The position numbers and the translations under genes were made by a program. Below the pieces are notes generated by a model. The model did no database searches. It was given only the letters and a program-made list of their open reading frames with translations, and was not told the origin of the DNA. This document shows, piece by piece, positions 1 through 6,226 of a stretch of 7,599 nt of DNA (within the stretch, counting starts at the first letter, position 1; each line of letters starts with the position of its first letter). This DNA is from an uncultured Chlorobiaceae bacterium. Lineage in GTDB: Bacteria; Bacteroidota; Chlorobiia; Chlorobiales; Chlorobiaceae. The stretch lies in the NCBI GenBank assembly GCA_903838095.1, contig CAILXE010000116.1:1-7599 (forward strand), read 5' to 3'.

Positions 1-1206
1 AAATCGGCCAGCGCGATGACTGAAAAGCAGTGGAAAACCATGAGCCGGATGAGCGGTTTCTTTCTTGATGTGCTGCAAGGGCTTCCGACGCTGAAACTCT
101 TTGCGCAGAGCAAACGGCAGCACGACGCCATTGAGAAGTCGGGCGAAAGCTTCCGCCATGCTACCATGCGCGTCCTGAAAGTGGCATTTCTCTCTTCCCT
201 GACGCTTGAACTGGTGGGCACCATCGGCATGGCCATCATTGCGGTCGGCATCGGCCTCCGGCTTATGAGCGGAAAACTCACTTTTCAGCACGCGCTTTTT
301 GTCTTGATACTTACACCCGACTTCTATCTCCCGCTTCGCCAGCTTGGCACCAAATTTCATGCCGGAATGGAGGGGGTCAGCGCCTCAAAGGAGATCTTTG
401 CCATCCTTGATCAAAGTAGCCCGGTTTCTGTGCCGAAACCTGCCTTTGCCGTGCAGGAGCGCGCCGGAAAGCAGCCAATTTTCTTTACTGATGTGAGCTA
501 CACCTATCCCGGAGGATCCCAGCCAGCGCTTGAGGGCATCAATACCACTATTCCTGCAGGAAAAACCACCGCCATCATCGGCCCGAGCGGTGCTGGCAAG
601 AGTACCCTGATCAACCTGCTCCTTCGCTTTCAGGAGCCCGGTGAAGGAGGCATCACCATTGACGGCAACCCGATTCATGACATCCCGCTTGAGGCATGGC
701 ACAAGCAGATCTCCTGGGTTCCTCAACATCCCTATCTTTTCAATGCCACACTGCGAGAAAATATTCTCCTCGCAAAACCGGAGGCTTCATCAGAGGAGAT
801 GGAGAGCGCCCTGAAGAAAACCGGCCTTACCACCTTTGTCAGTACACTGCCTGACGGACTTGAGACCATGATTGGCGAAGAGGGTGCACGTCTGAGCGGA
901 GGAGAGGCGCAACGGGTGGCGCTTGCGCGTGCGTTCCTTAAAAACGCTCCGCTGCTGGTGCTCGATGAGCCAACCTCGCACACCGACCCTGAACTTGAAG
1001 CGGCGCTGCGCAGCTCTATTCAGGAGCTGATGAGAGAAAGAACGACCGTCATCATCGCCCATCGTCTCGAAACCATACGTTCAGCCGAACAGATCATCGT
1101 GGTCAGCGGGGGAAAAATCACCCAGTGCGGTACCCACGAGGAGCTGATTGCCAATAATGGCTTTTACCACGACAGCCTGCTTCTGCAACAGGAGAGTCCA
1201 TCATGA
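1..1206 (+). CDS. cydD: CydD-type subunit of the heterodimeric ABC exporter for cytochrome bd assembly (5' end missing)
   Basis: The reading frame is open from base 1, so this is the C-terminal 401 residues of a protein normally near 580; about 180 residues, including the first membrane helices, lie outside the window. Numbering from the first codon, the membrane part carries QGLPTLKLF (26-34), a hydrophobic helix at about 64-87, and DFYLPLRQLG (107-116), which are typical of CydD. The nucleotide-binding domain follows: Walker A GPSGAGKST (194-202), Q-loop Gln242, signature LSGGE (298-302), Walker B with Asp322 and catalytic Glu323, and H-loop His354. The site therefore looks ATP-hydrolysing. 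The D-loop reads SHTD instead of the usual S/A-x-L-D. CydDC exports thiols (cysteine, glutathione; heme is also discussed) across the inner membrane and is required for cytochrome bd maturation. The stop overlaps the next start (ATGA). cydAB, if present, would be upstream and is not visible. An ABC exporter of another type is less likely given the CydC partner. Confidence 0.92.
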   Translation, partial: KSASAMTEKQWKTMSRMSGFFLDVLQGLPTLKLFAQSKRQHDAIEKSGESFRHATMRVLKVAFLSSLTLELVGTIGMAIIAVGIGLRLMSGKLTFQHALFVLILTPDFYLPLRQLGTKFHAGMEGVSASKEIFAILDQSSPVSVPKPAFAVQERAGKQPIFFTDVSYTYPGGSQPALEGINTTIPAGKTTAIIGPSGAGKSTLINLLLRFQEPGEGGITIDGNPIHDIPLEAWHKQISWVPQHPYLFNATLRENILLAKPEASSEEMESALKKTGLTTFVSTLPDGLETMIGEEGARLSGGEAQRVALARAFLKNAPLLVLDEPTSHTDPELEAALRSSIQELMRERTTVIIAHRLETIRSAEQIIVVSGGKITQCGTHEELIANNGFYHDSLLLQQESPS

Positions 1207-2924
1207 AAACCTTTTTTCGCCTCATTGCTCTGGTCAAACCATACTTCTGGTGGATGGCCCTTGCCGCACTCATCGGCTTTGCCACAACCGGCAGCAGCAT
1301 CGGGCTTCTGATGACCTCCGCCTACATCATCGCCAAGGCTGCGCTGCAACCCCCGACAGGCAGTCTGCAAGTCGGTATTATAGGGGTTCAGCTCTTCAGC
1401 CTTGGCCGGGGAGTCTTCCGCTACGCAGAACGACTCATCTCCCACAATATCACCTTCAGGATTCTTGCAAAACTGCGCCTCTGGTTTTACGATGCCATCG
1501 AGCCACTCGCTCCGGCTCGTCTCATGCACTTCAAAAGCGGCGACCTGCTGCAACGGGTTGTTGACGACATCCAGAGTCTCGAAAACATCTACACCAGAGT
1601 GCTTGGCCCACCGCTCACCGCACTGCTTGTGGCAGCGCTGATGTGGTTTCTTCTTGGCTTTTACTCTGTTCAAGCCGCACTGCTTATCCTTCTCTTTCAT
1701 ACTCTTGCGGGTATTGGTGTCCCTCTTTTGACCAAACAGTTAAGCAGGGGGCTTTCCGTCGGCATCATGAACTTCAAGGCCGAACAGCAGATACTGGCAC
1801 TCGATCTTTTCCAGGGCATCGGGGAACTGCAACTTTATGGAAAACTGCCAGCACACCTCGCCGCGATGCAGAAGGCCGAACAAGTAAAGCTCCAGTTCGA
1901 GAGAAAGAACGCTATTATCGAAGGGCTGCACGAATCGCTCACCGGCCTTCTCATGAACGGGGCTCTTATTGCTATTATTTTGGTTCTCCTGCCTTTACTT
2001 GTCAAAGGCGCCATCAATGGAATTTCTCTCACGGTCATCACTCTCGCCGTCATGGCCTCGTTTGAGCCTTTTCTTCCGCTGCCATCCACCCTCAAGCACC
2101 TTGAAGCCGATCAGCACGCCGGTGAGCGCCTCTTTGAAATTCTTGACGCCAGGCCTGAGACTGTGGCCCCTGTTACTCCCCGCCCCTTTCCGGCAGAGCA
2201 TACCATTCTGGTCGAGAAACTCAGCTTCAGCTACCCCGGCAGCACAGCAAAAGCACTCGACCGCCTCACCTTCGCCGTTCTCCCCGGTGAGCACATCGCC
2301 ATTGTTGGCCCAAGCGGTGCGGGAAAATCAACCATTACCTCACTCTTCATGCGTTTCTGGAACAGCAGCGAAGGAAGCATTTCTATTGGAGGCCAGGACA
2401 TCACCCTCTTCGACCCCGAAGAGCTGCGACGCAACATTGCTCTCGTTTCCCAGCGCACCTACCTCTTCGCCGAAACCATTCGCGAAAACCTGACCCTTGC
2501 AGCGCCAGACGCCACCGACAACGATCTCAAAAAAGCGCTCGCCGCCGCCGGGCTCAGCCACTTCACCACCAAGCTCGACGAATGGTGCGGTCAGCATGGC
2601 ATGAAACTCAGTGGAGGAGAGCGTCAGCGTATCGCCATTGCCCGAGTCCTGCTGCAAAGTGCCCCAATCATGATTCTTGATGAGGCAACTGCCAACCTTG
2701 ACGGGGTAACGGAGAGTGAGGTAACGGAAACCCTGAACGCCATCAGTGCGGGAAAAACGCTGATAACAATTACCCACCGCCTAAAGGCAATGGAGCAATA
2801 TGACCGGATTCTTGTGCTTGAGAAGGGCCGAATTGTGGCACAGGGGGTTCACGGTGAGTTAATGGCTGAAAATGGGCTTTATCGGAGAATGTGGGAGCTG
2901 CAACATGTGGTGGAAGTGGGGTAA
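1203..2924 (+). CDS. cydC: CydC-type subunit of the heterodimeric ABC exporter for cytochrome bd assembly
   Basis: This is a complete 573-residue half-transporter of normal family length. The ATG overlaps the cydD stop by 4 bases, and AGGAG (1190-1194) sits 8 bases upstream, so the start is well supported and translation is probably coupled. The N-terminal 300 residues form the membrane domain; GRGVFRYAERLISH (69-81 region) is a CydC hallmark. In the ATPase domain are Walker A GPSGAGKST (369-377), Q-loop Gln417, signature LSGGE (469-473), Walker B Asp493 and catalytic Glu494, D-loop ANLD, and H-loop His525. All catalytic residues are present, so both halves of this CydDC look competent. From family knowledge, it pairs with CydD in the inner membrane to export reduced thiols and allow heme insertion into cytochrome bd. 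It is the last gene of its plus-strand run and converges on hicB after 62 bases. I see no strong hairpin-plus-T-tract terminator in that gap. Confidence 0.92.
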   Translation: MKTFFRLIALVKPYFWWMALAALIGFATTGSSIGLLMTSAYIIAKAALQPPTGSLQVGIIGVQLFSLGRGVFRYAERLISHNITFRILAKLRLWFYDAIEPLAPARLMHFKSGDLLQRVVDDIQSLENIYTRVLGPPLTALLVAALMWFLLGFYSVQAALLILLFHTLAGIGVPLLTKQLSRGLSVGIMNFKAEQQILALDLFQGIGELQLYGKLPAHLAAMQKAEQVKLQFERKNAIIEGLHESLTGLLMNGALIAIILVLLPLLVKGAINGISLTVITLAVMASFEPFLPLPSTLKHLEADQHAGERLFEILDARPETVAPVTPRPFPAEHTILVEKLSFSYPGSTAKALDRLTFAVLPGEHIAIVGPSGAGKSTITSLFMRFWNSSEGSISIGGQDITLFDPEELRRNIALVSQRTYLFAETIRENLTLAAPDATDNDLKKALAAAGLSHFTTKLDEWCGQHGMKLSGGERQRIAIARVLLQSAPIMILDEATANLDGVTESEVTETLNAISAGKTLITITHRLKAMEQYDRILVLEKGRIVAQGVHGELMAENGLYRRMWELQHVVEVG

Positions 2925-2986
2925 GTGAGCAATAAACATTTTTGTAAGCTGCTTCAACCGAACCTTAACATGCTGAAGACTACAGG

Positions 2987-3199
2987 TCACGCATACATCA
3001 ACCGCCCCTTTGGTTCAGGCACTGGCCTGCCGAGTGAATAAGCGGTTTCGACCCACTCCTCAATAACTCTTTGAGCAATCGTTACGGCCTCTTCATAAGT
3101 CAACCCATCAGCCATACACCCGGGAAGCTCCGGAACTTCCACAATGAAAACATCATCTTCTTTGCTCCAGTAGATAATCACTTCGTATTTAATCGACAT
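2987..3199 (-). CDS. hicB: HicB-family antitoxin, short form without a DNA-binding tail
   Basis: This 70-residue protein shows the compact HicB core: strand segments YEVIIYW and DVFIVEVPELPGCMADG (about residues 5-32), TYEEA, then a helix IEEWVETA and the tail GRPVPEPKGRLMYA. It matches the small HicB (former UPF0150) type and is too short to hold the C-terminal HTH or ribbon-helix-helix domain of longer HicB proteins. The frame can be extended upstream to a TTG at 3211 or an ATG at 3205. I chose the ATG at 3199 because GGAG (3206-3209) lies 6 bases upstream and the protein then begins MSIKYEV, as relatives do. HicB normally binds HicA and blocks its mRNA cleavage. The start overlaps the end of the broken hicA frame by 11 bases, a coupled toxin-antitoxin arrangement. 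The antitoxin frame itself is intact. Confidence 0.9.
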   Translation of the reverse strand: MSIKYEVIIYWSKEDDVFIVEVPELPGCMADGLTYEEAVTIAQRVIEEWVETAYSLGRPVPEPKGRLMYA

Positions 3200-3448
3200 C
3201 AGCATCTCCAAGTATATACTTCGTTAAAATTGATCTGACCTGCTTGACCTGATAAGGCTTGGCCTTACTCCCGTTTGGCTGCAAGTTGACAATTTCTGCA
3301 ATGTTTTCCTTAACAAATATATGATGATCTCCCCTGACACGCACTTCAACCCGAGGCGAATGAGGAGCCGACAGAGTTCCCGAAACTCAATATTGCTGGC
3401 TGCCGTACCTGACAAAATTCTTCCCTTGAGTTTGGAGTACTTGCCCAT
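3189..3448 (-). pseudogene. hicA: hicA mRNA-interferase toxin, disrupted by a one-base frameshift
   Basis: The frame starting at 3448 encodes a typical HicA N-terminus (MGKYSKLKGRILSG, then FRELCRLLIRLG, residues 1-33) and then turns into unrelated sequence ending at a stop near 3224. The rest of HicA is in another minus-strand frame: EVRVRGDHHIFVKEN, EIVNLQPNGSKAKPYQ and VKQVRSILTKY, ending at TAA 3189-3191. Adding one T at 3348-3349 (GGG TTG AA becoming GGG TTT GAA) gives a continuous 86-residue HicA with the expected RLGFEVRVRG junction. The His-His pair (restored residues 42-43), which includes the conserved catalytic histidine of the family, lies after the break, so the annotated frame cannot make an active toxin. 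HicA is a double-stranded-RNA-binding-fold ribonuclease that cleaves translated mRNA. A sequencing error would give the same picture. No convincing Shine-Dalgarno sequence precedes the start. Confidence 0.9.
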
Positions 3449-3451
3449 CGT

Positions 3452-3457
3452 AGTATA
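3452..3457 (-). promoter_or_regulatory. possible -10 element very close to the hicA start
   Basis: On the minus strand TATACT (5 of 6 matches to TATAAT) ends only 3 bases before the hicA ATG. If used, transcription would begin at or just inside the start codon, giving a leaderless message; this agrees with the lack of a ribosome-binding site there. No good -35 element is found at 16-18 bases (a TTGATT lies 13 bases upstream), so this is weak. Confidence 0.2.
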
Positions 3458-3492
3458 CTGATTTCCGATAAATCAATCCCTGTTCCATCTGC

Positions 3493-3548
3493 TTAAGGCA
3501 TCACAGACCACAGAATACCTTTTTATACGCATAAAGGTAAAGCCTTAA
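3493..3548. repeat. two overlapping inverted repeats between hicA and the lipocalin gene
   Basis: TTAAGGC (3493-3499) is repeated inverted as GCCTTAA (3542-3548), and inside it TACCTTT (3516-3522) pairs with AAAGGTA (3533-3539) with a 10-base loop. Each stem has 7 perfect pairs. They lie just downstream of the lipocalin stop and upstream of hicA on the same strand, so they could act as a lipocalin terminator or as an operator for the toxin-antitoxin locus. There is no T-tract after either stem on the minus strand, so a classical intrinsic terminator is not supported. Chance is possible in this AT-rich stretch. Confidence 0.4.
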
Positions 3549-3557
3549 AGTTCTTTA

Positions 3558-4088
3558 TTATGGCTGCGATTTTTGCTTGCCAAGATAACGCAGCTTGGCA
3601 GGATCAAACCCAAAGGATGCCGATTTTGCAACCAGCTCATTGAGTTGCGCAGGCTCCATAGTGGGATCCTTGGATAAAATCCAGAATAATGAGCGATTGT
3701 GACCACATACTATCGCCCAGCGATAATCCACCTGGTCGAGAGCAAGGATATTATAGCTTGCATAGAAAGGGCCAAAAAAAGAAACCTTCAACGCACCTTT
3801 GGTGGTATCCCTGTCATCAAGAAAAACACCGCGCCCATTGATACTTTTCCATTCCTGTTTTTTGGCATCAAATCCTTTATTGACCACCTTGACGCTGCCG
3901 TCATCAGCAAGCGAATAGGTCGCAGATACCGGATCAAGCTCCTTTTCAAAACGGTTATCAAGGCGTGCAATTTCATACCAGGTGCCAAGATAGCGGTTCA
4001 GCGAAAAATTATCGACAACAGTAAGTCCCTCAGGAATGCCAGTGCATCCACCAAGCAGGACAAGCAGCAGTAATAATAGTTTTTTCAT
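3558..4088 (-). CDS. blc: Blc-type bacterial lipocalin, outer-membrane lipoprotein
   Basis: This is a 176-residue protein, the usual size for bacterial lipocalins. It starts with a short basic MKK, a leucine-rich signal core and a lipobox LGGC with the lipidated Cys15. Residue +2 is Thr, not Asp, which by the Lol rule predicts delivery to the outer membrane. The mature domain opens with NRYLGTWYEIARLDNRFEK (31-49), containing the structural G-x-W motif (35-37). It continues with FFGPFYASYNILALD (104-118) and YRWAIVCGHNRSLFWILSKDP (within 122-142), all typical of the Blc/apolipoprotein D branch. Blc proteins bind fatty acids and lysophospholipids and are linked to membrane maintenance. The ATG is preceded by GGAAA about 7 bases upstream, a weak ribosome site. 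The gene is divergent from the small plus-strand gene at 4174 and is followed on its own strand by the hicAB remnant after about 110 bases. Confidence 0.93.
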   Translation of the reverse strand: MKKLLLLLLVLLGGCTGIPEGLTVVDNFSLNRYLGTWYEIARLDNRFEKELDPVSATYSLADDGSVKVVNKGFDAKKQEWKSINGRGVFLDDRDTTKGALKVSFFGPFYASYNILALDQVDYRWAIVCGHNRSLFWILSKDPTMEPAQLNELVAKSASFGFDPAKLRYLGKQKSQP

Positions 4089-4173
4089 TTGAGTTTTCCG
4101 GTTATTATCATTTCAAGATATTCTAAAAGATATGTACGCTTTTTAACTCACCCAAACAAAGGGAGCTCAAACA
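4089..4173. promoter_or_regulatory. divergent intergenic region between the lipocalin and the 60-residue protein genes
   Basis: This 85-base AT-rich gap must hold the promoter(s) for both outward genes unless they are read through. On the minus strand TTAAAA followed after about 15 bases by TAGAAT (5 of 6 to TATAAT) is a candidate for the lipocalin gene, with a spacer shorter than ideal. For the plus strand I see no clear -35/-10 pair. GGGAG (4161-4165), 8 bases before the ATG at 4174, is a good ribosome-binding site. Confidence 0.3.
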
Positions 4174-4356
4174 ATGGCCATGACTGTCGAAATCAAAAAC
4201 AACAAACTCTGTATTGAAATTGATCTTGAAAAGCCCACACCTTCAGCATCGGGAAAAACTCTTGTCGTTGCGAGCACGCATGGAAACACCGTCACTCAAG
4301 CAGAGGTTAACGGAAAACCTGTCACCATTGGCCTCAACGCCTATATCAAGCCATGA
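4174..4356 (+). CDS. small conserved-looking protein of unknown function (60 aa)
   Basis: I cannot assign a function. The 60-residue product has no signal peptide, no membrane segment and one cysteine (Cys13). It begins with a strand-like alternating stretch (VEIKNNKLCIEIDLEK, 5-20), then PTPSASGKTLVVASTHGN (21-38) and ends VNGKPVTIGLNAYIKP (45-60). This looks like a small beta-rich soluble domain, and short proteins with a similar S-x-SGKTLVVAS-x-HGN core are familiar to me from other bacteria as hypothetical proteins. The GKT is not a Walker A motif because the preceding GxxxxG is absent. GGGAG lies 8 bases before the first ATG; a second ATG two codons later (4180) is also possible. It is divergent from the lipocalin gene and converges on the metal transporter gene with a 40-base gap. 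Coding support comes from the ribosome site, the balanced composition and the lack of a better ORF on the other strand. Confidence 0.82.
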   Translation: MAMTVEIKNNKLCIEIDLEKPTPSASGKTLVVASTHGNTVTQAEVNGKPVTIGLNAYIKP

Positions 4357-4391
4357 TCGCTTCAGTCGAATGCAATAAATAATGCACTCAA

Positions 4392-4401
4392 CGTGATCAC
4401 G
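4392..4401. repeat. perfect 10-base palindrome across the end of the metal transporter gene
   Basis: CGTGATCACG is fully self-complementary and contains the minus-strand stop codon of the CDF gene (4397-4399). It lies between two converging genes. It has no loop and no T-tract, so it is not a classical terminator; a protein-binding site or chance are both possible. Confidence 0.3.
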
Positions 4402-5365
4402 CTGAAAGAACATTCCTGCACGCTTCTCCAGGGTATTCGATCTCTACGGTTGAGTGATACATGCCATATCGCTCAACAAGTGTTCTGATCAGCTCTTTGA
4501 GTTGCTTGTAGGCTTCGGCATCAAGCAGGGTATCCACTTCAAGATGGGCTGTAAAAACTGTATTTACTCCATCGAGTGACCAGATATGGGCGTGATGAAC
4601 TGCATGAATATGCTCCAGCGCCTCAATTTCTCTTGTGATCACTCCGAGATCAAGCTCTTTGGGCACTGCCTGCAAAAAAACCGGCAGCATTGCTTTCAGA
4701 TTTTTAACGACGCCTGACAAAATATAGAGCGTGATGATGACGGCGAGAAGAGGGTCAAGAACAGGAATATCCCAGAAGTAAAGAACCACGGCAACAACAA
4801 GCACCGCAACCCAGCCGAGCACGTCTTCCAATAAGTGCAGTGCCACAACTTTGGCATTCATCCCGCTCTCTTTCGACAGTCTTGCCATGGCAATGCCGTT
4901 GACCATGACTCCGACGATAGCCAGCAGAATCATTCCTCCAGCATCGGGGCGGTGTGGTTCAAGAATACGGGGTATCGCATTGGCAAGCACAAAAAGTGAG
5001 CTGGTAAGCAGCACCACCGTGCTGATGAGCGCCCCGAGAAGTGAAAAACGCTTATAACCATAAGAGTATCGTGCGCTGCTCCCATCTCCTGATTTGGTCT
5101 CAAAATACCATGCCTGGGCGAGGGCAAAGCAATCTCCAAGATCATGAACTGCATCAGCCAGAATAGCTGTACTGTTGGTGAGAAGTCCGCCAACGATTTC
5201 AACAAGGGTAAATCCAAGATTGAGAAAAAATGCAACCTTGATGTTTCCTGATGCGTGATGATGGTGGTGGTGATGAGCATGAGAGTCATGAGCATGATGG
5301 TCATGATGATCATGACTCTCGTGCTCGTGCGTGTGTGTGCACCCACCGGATGTTGTGTCGCTCAT
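4397..5365 (-). CDS. cation diffusion facilitator (Zn2+-type) with a histidine-rich N-terminus
   Basis: This 322-residue protein is of normal CDF/CzcD length. Six hydrophobic helices are seen at about 42-64, 66-88, 107-130, 143-162, 174-197 and 201-220, followed by a cytoplasmic domain (about 225-322) of the kind that dimerises and binds metal (HIHAVHHAHIWSLDG, 252-266). The intramembrane metal site is predicted as Asp71 and Asp75 in helix 2 and His177 and Asp181 in helix 5, a DxxxD/HxxxD arrangement like zinc/cadmium transporters of the YiiP type. Residues 11-37 hold 17 histidines, including seven in a row (31-37), a likely metal-binding or buffering tail. Family members exchange protons for Zn2+, Cd2+ or Co2+ to export metal from the cytoplasm. 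AGGA (5374-5377) stands 8 bases before the ATG. A promoter candidate lies upstream. Exact metal and gene symbol (czcD/zitB) cannot be settled from sequence alone. Confidence 0.94.
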   Translation of the reverse strand: MSDTTSGGCTHTHEHESHDHHDHHAHDSHAHHHHHHHASGNIKVAFFLNLGFTLVEIVGGLLTNSTAILADAVHDLGDCFALAQAWYFETKSGDGSSARYSYGYKRFSLLGALISTVVLLTSSLFVLANAIPRILEPHRPDAGGMILLAIVGVMVNGIAMARLSKESGMNAKVVALHLLEDVLGWVAVLVVAVVLYFWDIPVLDPLLAVIITLYILSGVVKNLKAMLPVFLQAVPKELDLGVITREIEALEHIHAVHHAHIWSLDGVNTVFTAHLEVDTLLDAEAYKQLKELIRTLVERYGMYHSTVEIEYPGEACRNVLSA

Positions 5366-5602
5366 AAATTCAGTCCTATAGTGATGGGCTCTCTACCCCG
5401 CAGTTATCCAATCGCAATTAGGTTATTGTCAATCAAGTTCAGAAATGGAAACTGAAAAACCAACCCATTTTATTCCACTCTATTGTTTTTTTTACTTCTT
5501 CACTATTTTTCAACACTTCCGCATCTCTGCGGCCATAAAATTTAATGTATTTTCTCCATCTATTGAATTGCAATACAAACACAATACCGCAGTGATTGCT
5601 TC
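5366..5602. other. AT-rich divergent intergenic region between CDF and PAP2 genes
   Basis: No gene is visible in these 237 bases. The left part carries the CDF promoter candidate. The right part has pyrimidine- and T-rich runs (for example around 5480-5510) and must hold any promoter of the PAP2/glycosyltransferase pair, but no -35/-10 pair stands out; TTGTTT (5483-5488) with TATTTT (5504-5509) has a short 15-base spacer. The PAP2 start has no clear Shine-Dalgarno sequence. A short imperfect dyad TTCAG/CTGAA lies at about 5438-5455. Confidence 0.5.
5403..5432 (-). promoter_or_regulatory. predicted sigma-70-type promoter for the CDF transporter gene
   Basis: On the minus strand a perfect TTGACA (5427-5432) is followed, after 18 bases, by GATAAC (5403-5408; 4 of 6 matches to TATAAT). 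Transcription would begin near 5396, leaving a leader of about 30 bases that contains the AGGA ribosome site at 5374-5377. I see no clear metal-regulator operator (such as a MerR-type dyad with a 19-20 base spacer) overlapping it. Confidence 0.5.
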
Positions 5603-6226
5603 ATGAACAGAGCTTTACAATGGGGGGTAACCTCGGCAACGGTTATACTCCTCTGCATTTTCAGTTATAATTTTGCTGATATAAAGACGGCGTTGTGGTT
5701 CCATTCACTCGGAACTCCCTGGTTTTATGAACTCTTCGAGATAATAACCTTCTTTGGTGACTCCTTCGCATACCTCACAGGGGGGATATTACTTTATGTC
5801 GTTTTCAAAAAGACCAGAACGCACGCGGCTTATGCGGGGCTTTTTCTCTTTACTACCGTCGCTGTATCAGGACTCTCTGCTGATCTTTTCAAGTTTATCT
5901 GTGGACGGGCTCGACCAAATCTCTTTTTTGATAAGCATCTCTATGGATTTGCATTTTTCCAGCTTGAAAAAGCATGGACATCCTTTCCATCAGGCCATTC
6001 GGCAACCGCTTTGAGTGTCGCTATGGTTGTTGCCCTCCTTTACCCGCGCTGGAAAACTATTGCGCTTTTTGCCGGCTTTATGGTAGCCTTCAGTCGTATT
6101 GTTCTTACTCAGCACTACATCAGCGATGTTCTTGCAGGTTCTTTTCTGGGGATTGCATCCACAATTCTGCTCTATAACCACTATTTCAAGTCGAAATCAG
6201 ATGCCTCTGAAACAATCAAAATCTGA
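5603..6226 (+). CDS. PAP2-superfamily membrane lipid phosphatase
   Basis: This 207-residue integral membrane protein carries all three motifs of the type 2 phosphatidic acid phosphatase family. C1 is K97-x6-R104-P105, C2 is P129-S-G-H132, and C3 is S164-R165-x5-H171-x3-D175. His171 is the predicted nucleophile, assisted by Asp175, with His132 as acid. Hydrophobic helices at about 8-27, 45-68, 75-95, 133-148, 152-168 and 176-193 fit the usual six-helix fold with the active site at the periplasmic face. Candidate substrates are undecaprenyl diphosphate, phosphatidylglycerol phosphate or a lipid A phosphate (LpxE/LpxF type); motif spacing does not distinguish them. The ATG at 5603 gives a sensible start, although no clear ribosome site precedes it. 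The last 26 bases overlap the next gene, an ArnT-like transferase. That pairing leans me towards a role in envelope lipid modification or polyprenyl-phosphate recycling. Confidence 0.93.
   Translation: MNRALQWGVTSATVILLCIFSYNFADIKTALWFHSLGTPWFYELFEIITFFGDSFAYLTGGILLYVVFKKTRTHAAYAGLFLFTTVAVSGLSADLFKFICGRARPNLFFDKHLYGFAFFQLEKAWTSFPSGHSATALSVAMVVALLYPRWKTIALFAGFMVAFSRIVLTQHYISDVLAGSFLGIASTILLYNHYFKSKSDASETIKI

Noticed and set aside
1164..1700. Long minus-strand reading frame opposite cydC
   Set aside because: It lies wholly antisense to a well-conserved ABC exporter gene, has no recognisable motifs, and its composition is that of a shadow frame.
2340..2777. Minus-strand reading frame of 145 codons opposite the cydC ATPase domain
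   Set aside because: It is antisense to Walker A, signature and Walker B coding sequence and shows no domain of its own.
3340..3360. Programmed -1 ribosomal frameshifting to make full-length HicA
   Set aside because: The site (C GGG TTG A) is not an X XXY YYZ slippery heptamer and no strong hairpin is obvious just downstream; a simple deletion or read error explains it better.
4240..4275. SASGKT in the small protein as a P-loop nucleotide-binding motif
   Set aside because: The required GxxxxGK[ST] spacing with the first glycine is absent and the protein is too small for a P-loop fold.
4357..4396. Intrinsic terminator between the 60-residue gene and the CDF gene
   Set aside because: TGCA/TGCA and TTCAG/CTGAA pairings are only 4-5 bp and have no T-tract.
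5255..5335. Tandem repeat or CRISPR-like array from the CAT/GAT-rich stretch
   Set aside because: There is no repeat-spacer periodicity; the stretch is explained by His and Asp codons.
4930..5455. Met/Val- and Ile/Met-rich frames over the His-rich part of the CDF gene, which might look like small membrane peptides
   Set aside because: They arise from frame shifts of the repeated CAT/CAC histidine codons and disappear outside the repeat-like stretch.
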